NCBI GenBank assembly: GCA_033961575.1 | Contig: CM066730.1 | Location: forward strand, 134,984,523-135,048,522 | Direction of reading: 5' to 3' | Source: Aselliscus stoliczkanus | Taxonomy: Eukaryota > Chordata > Mammalia > Chiroptera > Hipposideridae | Length of the DNA stretch: 64,000 bases | Shown here: piece after piece, positions 53,786-64,000 of the stretch | Layout: every line of letters starts with the position of its first letter | Position numbering within the stretch: position 1 is the stretch's first letter | The notes under the pieces: model-generated | Databases searched by the model: none | The model's input: only the letters and a program-made list of their open reading frames with translations | What the model was told of the DNA's origin: nothing | Made by a program: the position numbers and the translations under genes

Positions 53786-54149
53786 TGAACAGTACATGAA
53801 GAGGCAACATCGTCTGGAAGACTAGAAAGCCATACCCTTTACAAATTGAATCTTTAAAGGACGTAACATCGCATAGGGGCTTCTTTGCCAACACCTCATA
53901 TGGTGAATGAAGACTGTAACACTGAAAGGGTAAATGAGCAAGTAAAATCCTAACTTCTTACTGCTTGTGAGGAAATCCACTAATGTGCCATTATAACCTG
54001 ATGATGGACAAGTGCAATGACCAGGCAGAGCAGAAACTGGAAGTTCAGACTCTTGACCCCTTTGCAGTAGGTCACACTTAGAGCTGCAGGTGGCAAAGCC
54101 AATACCCCAGAATGTTTCCCAGGATCAGAGTGTGAGTAAACTCTTCTTT
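53786..54149. other. Unique sequence, no gene seen
   Basis: Nothing recognised. Confidence 0.5.
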
Positions 54150-54660
54150 CTTATATTAGTCCTATTAGGCTAGATTGTGCTATAATAACAAGTAAACCCC
54201 AAATCTCAGTGGCTTAAAACAATAAAGGTTCATTTCTTACTCATGCTGCCTGTTCTTCATAGGTCTTCTGCTCCTGGTTGTCTCAGGCAGAGAAGTGGGC
54301 TGATGGAGACTCCTACACCTGGAATGTTGATAGTTGCTGTCTATGTAGGAGAAGGAAACTTGGCAAATTACTGAGTCTTTTTTTGTTTTCTTTTTCTTTT
54401 TTAAATAAATTTTATTGGGAAACACTGTGTTTTTCCCGGATCCATCAGCTCCAAGTCAAGTCATTGTCTTCAATCTAGCCATGGAGGGCACAGCTCACTT
54501 GCATATGTGGGAATTGAACTGGTACCCCTGGTGTTACGAACACTGCGTTCTAACCAACGGAGCCAACTGGCTGCCCAGCAAATCACTGATTCTTAAAGGT
54601 TCCTGCCTCCTGCCTGCAAGTGACACCTGTCACTTTTGCTCGCAATTCATTTTTAAAAGC
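54150..54660. repeat. Ancient interspersed repeat interrupted by a VES SINE (family unassigned)
   Basis: 'ggctagattgtgctataata', 'atctcagtggcttaaaacaa' and, beyond the SINE, 'tgcaagtgacacctgtcact' are lines I recognise as belonging to a known old mammalian repeat, possibly an LTR, but I cannot name it with confidence. Confidence 0.45.
54363..54594 (-). mobile_element. VES-type bat SINE
   Basis: Element about 54380-54577. 'aaattttattgggaaacact', 'cagctccaagtcaagtcatt', 'catggagggcacagctcact' and the head complement ending 'agccaactggctgccc'. The target duplication GCAAATYACTGAKTCTT (54363-54379 and 54578-54594) has two differences. Confidence 0.92.
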
Positions 54661-54930
54661 AAAAGACATAGACCTGGTTAACTTCAAGTGAGTGGGGAAT
54701 TTGCCTAGAATGAGAAGTAATTGAAATATTGGTAATAGCATTAATGGCTTCCACATCAAACCTTTCAATCATACTCAAATATGCTTAACTAAGAACAGAT
54801 AAAATTGTTCATGTAATAAAATAAATCATGATTGTTTCAAGCAGGTGATCAATGTTTTTTGAATGAATGAATGATGAATGAATTATTCCAATTAACCAAT
54901 AGTCTTCCTTTTGTGTCTAGCCCCTGAGCA
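54660..54930. other. Mostly unique; GAAT-rich patch
   Basis: 'tgaatgaatgaatgatgaatg' at 54861-54881 suggests the end of an L2. The rest is unrecognised. Confidence 0.5.
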
Positions 54931-55364
54931 CATGCCACTTTTCTTTATTTTCTTTTTTTAAATTAAAATTTATTAGGGTGACAAGATCAACAAAACTATA
55001 TAGGTTTCATGTGTACAATTCTGTAATATATCATCTATATATCACCACCCAGAGTTCACCACCCAGAGTCAGTTCTTCCATCACCATATATTTGACCCCC
55101 TTTACCCTCTTCTACCATCCCTCCTCTCCCCTTACCCTCTGGTAACCACTAAACTGTTGCCTGTGTCTATGAGTTTTTGTTTCTTTATTTGCTTATCTTG
55201 TTCTTTTTGCCTTCAGTTTTATATCCCGCATATGCATGAAGTCATATGGTTCTCAAGTTTTCCTGTCTGATTTATTTCACTTAGCATGATAATCTCAAGA
55301 TCCATCCATGTTGTTGCAAATGGCACTATTTCATCTCTTCTTATGGCATGCCACTTTTCTTTAT
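54931..55364 (-). mobile_element. 5'-truncated L1 with perfect 18-bp target duplication
   Basis: Element 54949-55346, antisense. The T/A-rich start is the complement of the A-tail, then 'aaatttattagggtgacaag', 'aactatataggtttcatgtg', 'ctctggtaaccactaaactg' and 'gatccatccatgttgttgca'. The 18-bp target duplication CATGCCACTTTTCTTTAT at 54931-54948 and 55347-55364 is perfect. Only the 3' UTR and the last ORF2 codons are present. It interrupts an L2. Confidence 0.95.
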
Positions 55365-55725
55365 CTTTCTCTCCCCATCTTCCTTTCTCTGGCACTCTTT
55401 TTGAGTTGTGAAGCCCACTCATCCTTCAAGTCCCAACCAGTACACTGCTGCCCTAAGGACACTCTCTCTGATCTACACGCCCTCCTGCACCTTCCCAAGC
55501 CTGAATTAGTTTTTCCTCTTCTCTTCTGAACACTCGATACCTCCCTCAGCAAAAATACTGATCGTACATAATTATGAATTTTTTACCCACTGGACCATCT
55601 CTCACACAGGTCTGTAAGCCCCTACAGAGCAGAAACTGTGGATGTGAGGTGCCTGGCACTGGCCATGGGGCCTGACTCATGTAGGTGCTCAAAATGTGTT
55701 GGTCAAATAAATAAATGGATTAATG
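55365..55725 (+). mobile_element. L2 LINE 3' region
   Basis: 'cactcatccttcaagtccca', 'gacactctctctgatctaca', 'gtctgtaagcccctacagag', 'ggtgcctggcactggccatg' and 'ggtcaaataaataaatgg' match L2 in order. Confidence 0.85.
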
Positions 55726-55766
55726 GGTCTTCTGGCTTATATTCCTTTTTAATGTGTTAGTCTTCT

Positions 55767-55802
55767 ACTGTGTGTGTATGTGTGTGTGTATGTGTATGTG
55801 TA
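55767..55802. repeat. (TG)n microsatellite with TA interruptions
   Basis: TGTG runs interrupted four times by TA. Length about 35 nt. Confidence 0.95.
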
Positions 55803-56039
55803 CTCCTATATTTGATATGCAATTTGCCCATAAGACTGTCAGTAATGGCAGGAGGATTGGAACACCCATCATGCTTGTCATTAAAGCTCATTCAAACTCA
55901 TCCAATGGAGACAGCCAGTCTTGTTGTCTCATCTTTGCTTGATTCCTTCTCAGCTAAGATGCCTATCTGGCACCTGCAGGCTTGATGCAGCCTTCTCTAC
56001 AGAATCTGAGCAGTCCTTCAGGATGGCCCAGAACACACC

Positions 56040-56125
56040 TTTCATCACCGTACCTCCAGAGCCCTGCATGAGGTGTGGCACATAGTAAGCACTTACTGGA
56101 GGTTTGTTGAATGACTGAATTAATC
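56040..56125 (+). mobile_element. L2 LINE terminus
   Basis: 'atgaggtgtggcacatagta', 'agcacttactggaggtttgt', 'tgaatgactgaatt' is the L2 end. Confidence 0.78.
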
Positions 56126-56639
56126 CACCAACACCTTAGAAAGATGGGCCATAGGGCATCATTTTAAGACATTCTAGGATTTCAAAGAGGAAAAGATCAT
56201 GGCATCGTAGAAGCCTTGACTTAGAAAATACTTGTGTCATATACGCTTGGCCTGATTCCAAAATGGTGTTATTTCAAAACCTTTGAGGAGATATGACTAT
56301 TTTTCCTACTTGGGCAGATTCCTAGGAAGGGAGAGCCTATGGTATTTCAGGCTAGCCTCACTGGCATGAACACAGGCTTTGCGCTCTGAGGGCAAGGCCT
56401 GTGCCTTTCCTCTTTGTATTCCTAGTAGAAGCTACCCATTCTGTCTGTCAAACTAATGCATGTATGACTGTGGAGATGATGTGGCCTTCCTTTTGTCCAG
56501 AAGGTGCCAGGGACAGAGTAACTCCCTATGGTAGTAGAAACTCAATGAATACTATGGCAAGGAATGAAATTCTGGGGTTATGTGTAAGCACAAAGCATGT
56601 ATGCAGGAATACCTGTTCTATATGGGAGGCAGGGGCCGG
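56126..56639. other. Unique plus possible L2 scrap
   Basis: 56385-56560 ('gagggcaaggcctgtgcctt', 'gtagaaactcaatgaatact') may be diverged L2. The 113-codon frame from 56401 covers this and the next block without a domain. Confidence 0.45.
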
Positions 56640-57330
56640 GAAGGAGGCGGGGCAGCCATCCATCAGCTTTTTCTATCTGCCTCTGCAAACGCGTCTAATT
56701 ACTTCGCCTCCCCCAGCAGGCCCTTGGCAGAGACTGCGTTGAGTCTGCATCGGCCTGGCAGCCGCAGTGTAGAGGGTGAACCCAATGGCCTCTTCAGTCT
56801 ATTTAGCAGGCTCTGAGATGTGTAAGTACATTATCTGCAAGGCTGGTAAAGAGCGCTTGGGGAGGATTTGTGGGTCTGTGGGAAGGACAAAGAAAAATGT
56901 TTTCTAATAAATTATTCACCATCTCACAATCCCTTTTGGGCAGATTGTTGCTCCGTTTGCCCCGCGCTGCTCTGCGCCTCTTCCCTCCGCATTCAGACGC
57001 GCAGTTTCTCACCTCCAGAGAGCAGCAGAGATCTCGGGCAGGCTGCTGCGGCTAATGGTGGCAATTAATAACTTGTCATAATCCCGAGGATGAAAGGGAA
57101 GGCTCCCCATCAGCAGGCGGGTCATGGCGATGCTCAGAAGCAAATGAGGTGCAGGTGTGGCCTCTGCTAAGCGCGGGCTCAACACCCGGTGCGCCTCCTT
57201 GCCAAGCCCCAGACCTCGCTCCCGGGGCGTCCCCCCCACACACACACACTGTGCACCTCGCTGCAGAGACATCCCTGGAACGTATCAATAAATCAGAGCT
57301 CACAGTACAGAGCCTTCCAAACACTTAATT
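56640..57330. promoter_or_regulatory. CpG-containing candidate enhancer block
   Basis: The most GC-rich unique DNA in the window, with CpGs retained (for example 56690-56765, 56958-57060, 57165-57235) but not dense enough for a classic island. Motifs include AATAAATTATT at 56906-56916, CAATTAATAA at 57062-57071 and an E-box CAGGTG at 57152-57157. No repeats. Frames of up to 126 codons exist on both strands with no domain, so I favour regulatory DNA. An unannotated exon or promoter cannot be excluded. Confidence 0.42.
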
Positions 57331-58059
57331 GCACTCTGAACACTGTTCACTCTACCAGGTCCAACTCGCCTGTTTGTTTGTTTTTTTCACCCCCAGAGTT
57401 ACTTGGTAAGAATTGCACACCTCAGAGTCTCCCCTGCACTCACCTGTGCCTCGCCCTTCTCCCTCTCTCTCCCTCCCCCCACGTTATTATCCTTCAACTC
57501 TACCCCGTGCAAACATGGCCACCTAGAAAAGTGAGCATGGTAAATAAACACCGAGGCTGCGGAGCCTGATCTGGCCTGCTCTCTCTCAGTTCCCCAGTGG
57601 AGCTGGAGGACCCGAAATCCTCCTCATGGTTTTGCGAAACCGCAAAACACAGGATCACTTATGTTCCGACAGCTCCAACCCAGATGCGTTTTCTCTTGTT
57701 TCCATTCCTGTGGGTCAGTTCTGCTTGAAATGAACCAAGTTTACAAATCTCTTCTGGTTTGTACACTCCTATTATGCATACGAGGTGATGCATTTGTAAC
57801 TGTCACACAAGTCAGGGTGATACAGCACTCTCATCTGACCCTATTCATTTAAATGGGTGCGTCTTGATGACATTGATTCATGTTATAAGTTATATCCATG
57901 CATTATAATCTTTATGTGTCACCCTACTGGTTATTTCTACTACAGTGCTGGGGTGGGAGTGGGGGGTGGGCTGGAGATAACCGCAAATGATGGTGAGTCG
58001 GATTTGAGAGTACTTTGAACAATATGAAGTCCATATAAACTCCAAGCTTCCTAGATAAG
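57331..58059. other. Unique sequence, no gene seen
   Basis: A G-rich patch lies at 57951-57972. The frame at 57661-57852 is leucine-rich in its second half but has no start context, partner exon or family resemblance. Confidence 0.5.
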
Positions 58060-58790
58060 TTTATTCTGTGTCCCTATCTAGAAAGAAGGCAATTTACATG
58101 CAGAACAATCCTGGATGAGATGTCTTCCGCTGTAAATATTCTGCTAACTTATTAATAGTTGGAGTATGTATGCTGCAAATGCATATACCACCAAACTAAA
58201 GGGGTAAGTAAACATGATTATGCATGCATGTAAGTCTTTATCAAGGTGGGGTTAATAATGTTTTAAAGCAGAACTATTTCTCATGAAAATAGCTGCTCTT
58301 AATAGCCTCTGTCTCTTTATTGTGCTTCTTACTGAAACATAAATCACTAATATGTTTTCAGCAGCAAAGTACTCTCTTTTTCCATTGTATTCACAGATTT
58401 AGTGGCATTTCAAATAGATAAACACAAGCAACATCTATCAACACTACAAAAAGGGCGCCTTAATCAAAGCTCCAGGTCCCGGGTCTCAGCATCTCCATTT
58501 ACCTTGAGATAAATCCATTGGTGTGACCACCACTGCACCGGGTGACAAATCACCCCAGCCGGCCGAGCAGTGCACGGGCTTATTGGCCTTCCTTTAAGTG
58601 GTCTTACCCTTCAATGAAAAGGATGGGACTTGTCAAGCAGGACCAGATTAAAGTTAGACAAAAAGAAATGATCTGTTATTAGAAAACTCCGATTGAGAAT
58701 CACAAAACAGGAAAGAAATATGAATAAAAATTTCCAGGGGGAAGACCATCTGATCCCAACAGAAATTAACTCCCATTATGGGCAAGAGGT
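58060..58790. promoter_or_regulatory. Candidate conserved non-coding element
   Basis: Repeat-free, with balanced composition. It has a TCF/LEF-like ATCAAAG at 58463-58469, a CpG-containing core at 58450-58580 and several TAAT sites in the left half. No open frame of interest. Inference from texture only. Confidence 0.37.
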
Positions 58791-59004
58791 AATAGATGGC
58801 CTGCAGTTGGAGCTAATGAGGATTTCAGATTAAGGAGGTATAGGGCTCGGGCTAGGGATGTTAGCAGCTGCACTGGTCATTCAAGTGCAAAGTTCAGGAA
58901 TGGCCTGGACCTCTGGCTTCCTGGGATAGGTGGTGGTGTTTAGTTGGGGCATGGAAATTACAAGCTCTTGGAAGTTAGCTCACTAATACTGCCTTTACTT
59001 TGCA

Positions 59005-59180
59005 GAATGTTAACACTGGCAGGGACCTCTAGAGGGACGTGGATTTCCCCATGTCTGAGACAAGGGGAAACTAAAGGCCATGTGTGACTTGCCCAAAGTC
59101 ACATCGGTCACACAGCTAATAGTACGGTGGAAAGGGGCACTGAGATGATCTGTCTGCTTCCAATTCATTGGGACTCTATT
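59005..59180 (-). repeat. MIR3-like SINE fragment, antisense
   Basis: 'tctgagacaaggggaaacta', 'gacttgcccaaagtcacatc' and 'cacacagctaatagtacggt' fit a MIR3-like copy. Confidence 0.7.
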
Positions 59181-59332
59181 ATCTGGCCTAATCCTGGAAG
59201 ACAACCTTGTTCTGCCTCTGGATTTAAGGCTCTTGATGATTTTCCCAGTTAACTGGGAAGAGAAGACAATGGGCCGCACAGTTAGTGAGCCTTTTTAGTG
59301 TAGTCTTGTGTTAAAGCCTGATGCTTGGACAA

Positions 59333-59572
59333 GTAACAGTAGCTAATACTTTCAGGTTCTTACTAGATGCCAGGCACTGTCTATGCATTATCTCATTTAA
59401 TCCACAGTTAGCTACCACCACCATCATCATCCCCATTTTACAGATGAAGATACTGAGACTTACAGAACTTAAGCAATTTGCCCAAGGTCAAATAATAAAT
59501 GGAGGAATTTGTTTTTCAACAAAGCAGCCTCCCTTGAAGGCTTGTGCTTATAACCACTGCACAACACTGCTA
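59333..59572 (-). repeat. MIR SINE, antisense
   Basis: 'tactagatgccaggcactgt', 'tgcattatctcatttaatcc', 'tccccattttacagatgaag' and 'tataaccactgcacaacact' are a near complete copy. Confidence 0.92.
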
Positions 59573-59884
59573 GGCAAAAATGTGTTTCTTGTAGGAAATT
59601 TTGGGCAAACAAATTTAACAAACAAAATGTGTTACGATATACATGAAACTGGGTGAAAACATAGCAACTAAGGAAAAAGCATGAGATCTACTATCTAGAT
59701 TCCTGTTATAAATAAATAAAATACCTTCTGATTTTTCCCCAGATCTAACTCTCCCCTCAGAAAAAGATGAAAACATTAGGCTACCAAGGACCTGATGGCC
59801 AATTTCATGATTTTTTTTTAATGTATAGGCTATAAGAAAATACATTGCATAACTCTTCATAAAGAAGGTAATCCAGCCTAGTCG
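59573..59884. other. Unique sequence, no gene seen
   Basis: Nothing recognised. Confidence 0.5.
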
Positions 59885-60090
59885 TGTTTAGAAGCTGATG
59901 GTCCTGAGTTCAACTTCGAACTCTGTCATTTTCTTTCTTTCTCATTTTAGTTTTTTCCTATATCTGAATCTTGATCAAGTTACACAACTTCTCTGTGCCT
60001 CAGTTTCCTCATTTGTTAAACAAGGAAATAATTTTCACCCCACAGAGTGATTATGAGAATTAAATGAGATGATGGCTGTCAAGAGCTCAG
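59885..60090 (+). repeat. MIR SINE
   Basis: 'ggtcctgagttcaacttcga', 'acttctctgtgcctcagttt', 'cctcatttgttaaacaagga' and 'gagaattaaatgagatgatg' are sense MIR, with a T-rich insertion near 59930-59955. Confidence 0.85.
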
Positions 60091-61797
<1,707 letters not shown>

Positions 61798-62023
61798 CTG
61801 GTGCTCCTTGAGTGGTTTTTAAAGGAGAAAAGCACTTGAGGGGATAATTGCCTAGGTCAAGGTCTGCTGTGCCCCCAGGTGGGCACCGAGAGAAACTAGC
61901 ACAGAGCCTGCTGCTGGCTCCTACCCGGTCCACTCTTTGCTTTGTTTTGTGACGGATGAAGAAAAAACTTTCAGATGTGGTAAATAGAACTTTTTCCTCT
62001 CAACCCTTCAAGATGTCGCCTAA
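61798..62023. other. Unique sequence, no gene seen
   Basis: Nothing recognised. Confidence 0.5.
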
Positions 62024-62200
62024 TCCAGGGTTTCCAAAATTTCTCTGGTGAGAAGTATTATCTGAATCCTGCTTAAAATATATTAATAGCTTCCCAGGAC
62101 TCTCGCCCCTGGAGGTGCAGATTCAGTGGGTTTAGGTTGTGGCCTGAGAATATGTATATTGACCAAGTAGTCCAAGCTGATTCATTAGGGGAATTTGCAA
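62024..62200. mobile_element. MER5A-like hAT MITE fragment
   Basis: 'gcccctggaggtgcagattc', 'agtgggtttaggttgtggcc', 'tgagaatatgtatattgacc' and 'gtccaagctgattcatt' follow the MER5 pattern. Confidence 0.7.
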
Positions 62201-62694
62201 ACAGTCTCTTTTGGTGTCTTGTCTCAGAATTTCTTCTGCACTTGTAAGCTGCTTAACACAATTTCGATGCCATATTAGTTTATGGGCTCCCTGTTAAATT
62301 AGAATATTTTTGCAAAGCATTTAACACATGACACATAGTACATCTCAATAAATTAAAATTTCTACCTTTTTTCTTCCAGTTGCCTCATCTATCAGAAACT
62401 TGTCCACCCAGCCTTGATGTTAACAACTCAAGAGTGAAGACCAGGCTGCATATTTCATTTGCAGGCCCTGATATTAAAGTAAGTATTTGATAATGATGCA
62501 TCGATTGAAGCTGTCAGAAGTTGGATGAGACCTGCAGATCCTTTTCTGTTCACGCGTCCTGTGAAGGTGGAACCCATCTAGAGTTATAATACTTGCGAGG
62601 GATGGCAGGAGTGATTCTCTTTTCAGGCTTGGTTTATCCAGGCCAAACCTTCCATGACCCCTAGACCTTTCCAAAAATCAGTAATAATAATCAT
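62201..62694. other. Unique sequence, no gene seen
   Basis: 62320-62360 ('acacatgacacatagtacat') may be an old SINE/LINE end. Nothing else. Confidence 0.45.
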
Positions 62695-62878
62695 AAGGAG
62701 TGGGGGTTAGGGAAGAAGAGGACTTGAAAAGTGCTAAACATATGCCAGGTACTTGTCTCAGAATTTTAAACATAGTAATTCATTTAATTCTCCCAATATT
62801 CTTATAAAATAGTTTCCATTATTATCATTTCCATGTTACAGACAAGGAAACTGAGGCACAAAGAAGTTTTCAAAAAAT
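62695..62878 (-). repeat. MIR SINE, antisense, first part
   Basis: 'tgccaggtacttgtctcaga', 'ttcatttaattctcccaata' and 'ccatgttacagacaaggaaa' precede the SINE; the rest is at 63538-63650. Confidence 0.85.
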
Positions 62879-63550
62879 GTTTTGTTTTTAAAGATTTTTA
62901 TTGGGGAATTGGAGGAGGGAGACCAGCCAAGTTATTGTTCTTCAATCTTCGTTGTGGAGGGCGCCAGTCACCATCAGGCTTCCTGTTGGCAGCTCGTGGC
63001 CTCTATGCTCAAGGTGCTGTGTTCAATCTTAGTTGTGGGAGGGCATAGCCACCATCCCATGTGGGAGTCGAACCAGCAGCCTTGTTGTTAAGAGTGCATA
63101 CTCGAAGGGCCGGCCAAGTGGCTCAGTTGGTAAAGAGCTCGCTCAAGAGTGTGAGCTGAGCTCTGAGCAACAGCAGTTCGATGCCCAGCCTGAGCTGAGC
63201 TGCCACTGAGCTGCCAACAGGTGGCAGAATGGCTCAGCTAAAAAAAAAAAAAAAAGAGCGCACACTCGATTCGCTGAGCCATCCGGGAGGCCGCCCAGCT
63301 CAAGGTGCAGAGTTCAGTCTTAGTTGCAGGTGGTCGTAGCCCACTATCGAACAGGCAATCTTGTTGTTACACCAGCTGAGCCATCCTGCCACCTGTTGGC
63401 AGCTCAGCAACAGCTCAGCTCGGGCGCAGCATCATTGGCTCATGTGAGAATTGAACCGGAATTGAACCGGCAGCCCTGTTGCTCAGAGTTTGTGCTCTTA
63501 AGCCAACTCTTAACCAACTGAACCACTCAGCTGGCCCAGAAGCTTAAAAT
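62862..63550 (-). mobile_element. Composite tRNA SINE, antisense, itself invaded
   Basis: Element about 62879-63537. It has the complement of the AATAAAAATC tail at 62891-62904, two head complements (around 63055-63106 and 63455-63537, the latter ending 'cactcagctggccc'), and intermediate 'ctcaaggtgctgtgttcaat' and 'ctcaaggtgcagagttcagt' units that repeat each other. Imperfect duplications starting AGAAG lie at 62862 and 63538. A short sense SINE (63107-63254) splits it. Confidence 0.88.
63091..63269 (+). mobile_element. Abbreviated second-type SINE nested in the composite SINE
   Basis: Element 63107-63254. Head GGGCCGGCCAAGTGGCTCAG, 'gcagttcgatgccc', 'ctgccaacaggtggcagaat', ending at 'ggctcagct' with A15. 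Target duplication AGAGTGCATACTCGA (63091-63105) versus AGAGCGCACACTCGA (63255-63269). It ends at the same internal point as the copy at 33015. Confidence 0.92.
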
Positions 63551-63650
63551 TTTGCCTAAGAACACAGCTATTAAGTAGCAAGGCTAGGATTTAAACCCAC
63601 CTAACCTGGCCCCATAGACTGTTCCTGTAACCAATATTCTATATTGCCTG
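63538..63650 (-). repeat. MIR SINE, antisense, second part
   Basis: 'ttgcctaagaacacagctat', 'taagtagcaaggctaggatt' and 'taaacccacctaacctggcc' finish the MIR begun at 62695. Confidence 0.85.
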
Positions 63651-63684
63651 TACTAAGAACACAGTTACTCAGAGTCCTAGAACT

Positions 63685-63780
63685 ATTACAGCACCTTGGA
63701 CATAGTCTAGTTTAAACTAATTTTACAAATAAAAAACTGAGACCAAAGAGGGGAACTGATTGACAGAAAGTAACCCCACT
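63685..63780 (-). repeat. MIR3-like fragment, antisense
   Basis: 'accttggacatagtctagtt' and 'ttttacaaataaaaaactga' then 'gagaccaaagaggggaac' fit MIR3-like sequence. Confidence 0.65.
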
Positions 63781-63893
63781 GGGTTCTCCCTCCAACACCT
63801 CATCCTCACCTGACCCTCCTGTGTGTGATCTCATCAGTACTCAGAACATGTTAAGCACTGTGCCAGTCCTTGTCCTTCTCCTTCTCTTCCTCA

Positions 63894-63935
63894 TTATAAT
63901 AATAATAATAATAATAATAATTATTATTATTATTT
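63894..63935. repeat. (ATA)n/(TTA)n palindromic microsatellite
   Basis: About nine ATA units are followed without a spacer by five ATT units, giving a near perfect inverted repeat that can fold into a hairpin. Confidence 0.97.
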
Positions 63936-64000
63936 GGAACATCTCTGTTGAAGACTCGTCCTGCCTAGTTCAGGCCTCTTTTATTGAAACCACACATTAT

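Noticed and set aside
56640..57330. A classic CpG-island promoter
   Set aside because: CpG density is raised but too patchy, and there is no clear core promoter or downstream first exon.
57189..57569. A 126-codon frame near the GC-rich block
   Set aside because: No domain, no visible splice partner, and a low-complexity CA run inside. Kept only as a caveat to the enhancer call.
58557..58580. 'agccggccgag' as a SINE head
   Set aside because: The following bases do not match the A box, and no body, tail or target duplication follows.

Overview
The window is vertebrate nuclear DNA, almost certainly from a bat. It has mammal-wide MIR, L2, MER5/MER20-type and MLT1-type repeats, L1 retrotransposon pieces, and two groups of lineage-specific tRNA-derived SINEs. 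One group matches my memory of the bat VES family (heads like GGGGCAGCTGGT, bodies with 'ctccaagtcaagtc'). The other begins GGGCCGGCC..GTGGCGCAGTGGTTAAGAGC and ends AATAAAATCTTT. The GGCCGGCC-headed form suggests a horseshoe or leaf-nosed bat relative (Yinpterochiroptera), but that narrower placement is inference.

I found no protein-coding exon, structural RNA gene, CpG island or CRISPR array. Every longer open frame is either antisense or sense SINE sequence, a microsatellite reading, an L1 remnant, or an isolated frame without a recognisable domain. The window therefore reads as a gene desert or the inside of a very large intron.

Layout. From 1 to 16.5 kb, old MIR/L2 fragments alternate with unique sequence, with two full-length GGCCGGCC SINEs (2801-3219, 5612-6038) and one VES copy nested in L2 nested in MIR (8173-8364). 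From 16.5 to 24 kb there is mostly unique DNA with two candidate conserved non-coding blocks (about 17.76-18.44 and 21.48-22.42 kb), a short mariner-type element (19008-19243) and three SINEs. From 24 to 38.4 kb lie a 5'-inverted L1 (24655-25820), a composite SINE (26903-27410), an internally deleted L1 carrying a triple SINE nest (32411-34634), and an MLT1-type LTR (37868-38372). From 38 to 56 kb MIR/L2 pieces continue with further SINEs and a small L1 with a perfect 18-bp target duplication (54949-55346). From 56 to 64 kb there are CpG-containing unique blocks that look like regulatory sequence (56.64-57.33 and 58.06-58.79 kb), a compound CA/CT microsatellite and a second nested composite SINE (62879-63537).

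The most interesting coherent signal is the SINE system. Full-length copies carry a tRNA-like Pol III promoter at the 5' end and an AATAAA plus TCTTT tail. Abbreviated copies stop at one of two reproducible internal points and continue directly into oligo(A). The candidate enhancers are the other signal worth testing, by cross-species alignment. I see no evidence for a wholly new biological system here.
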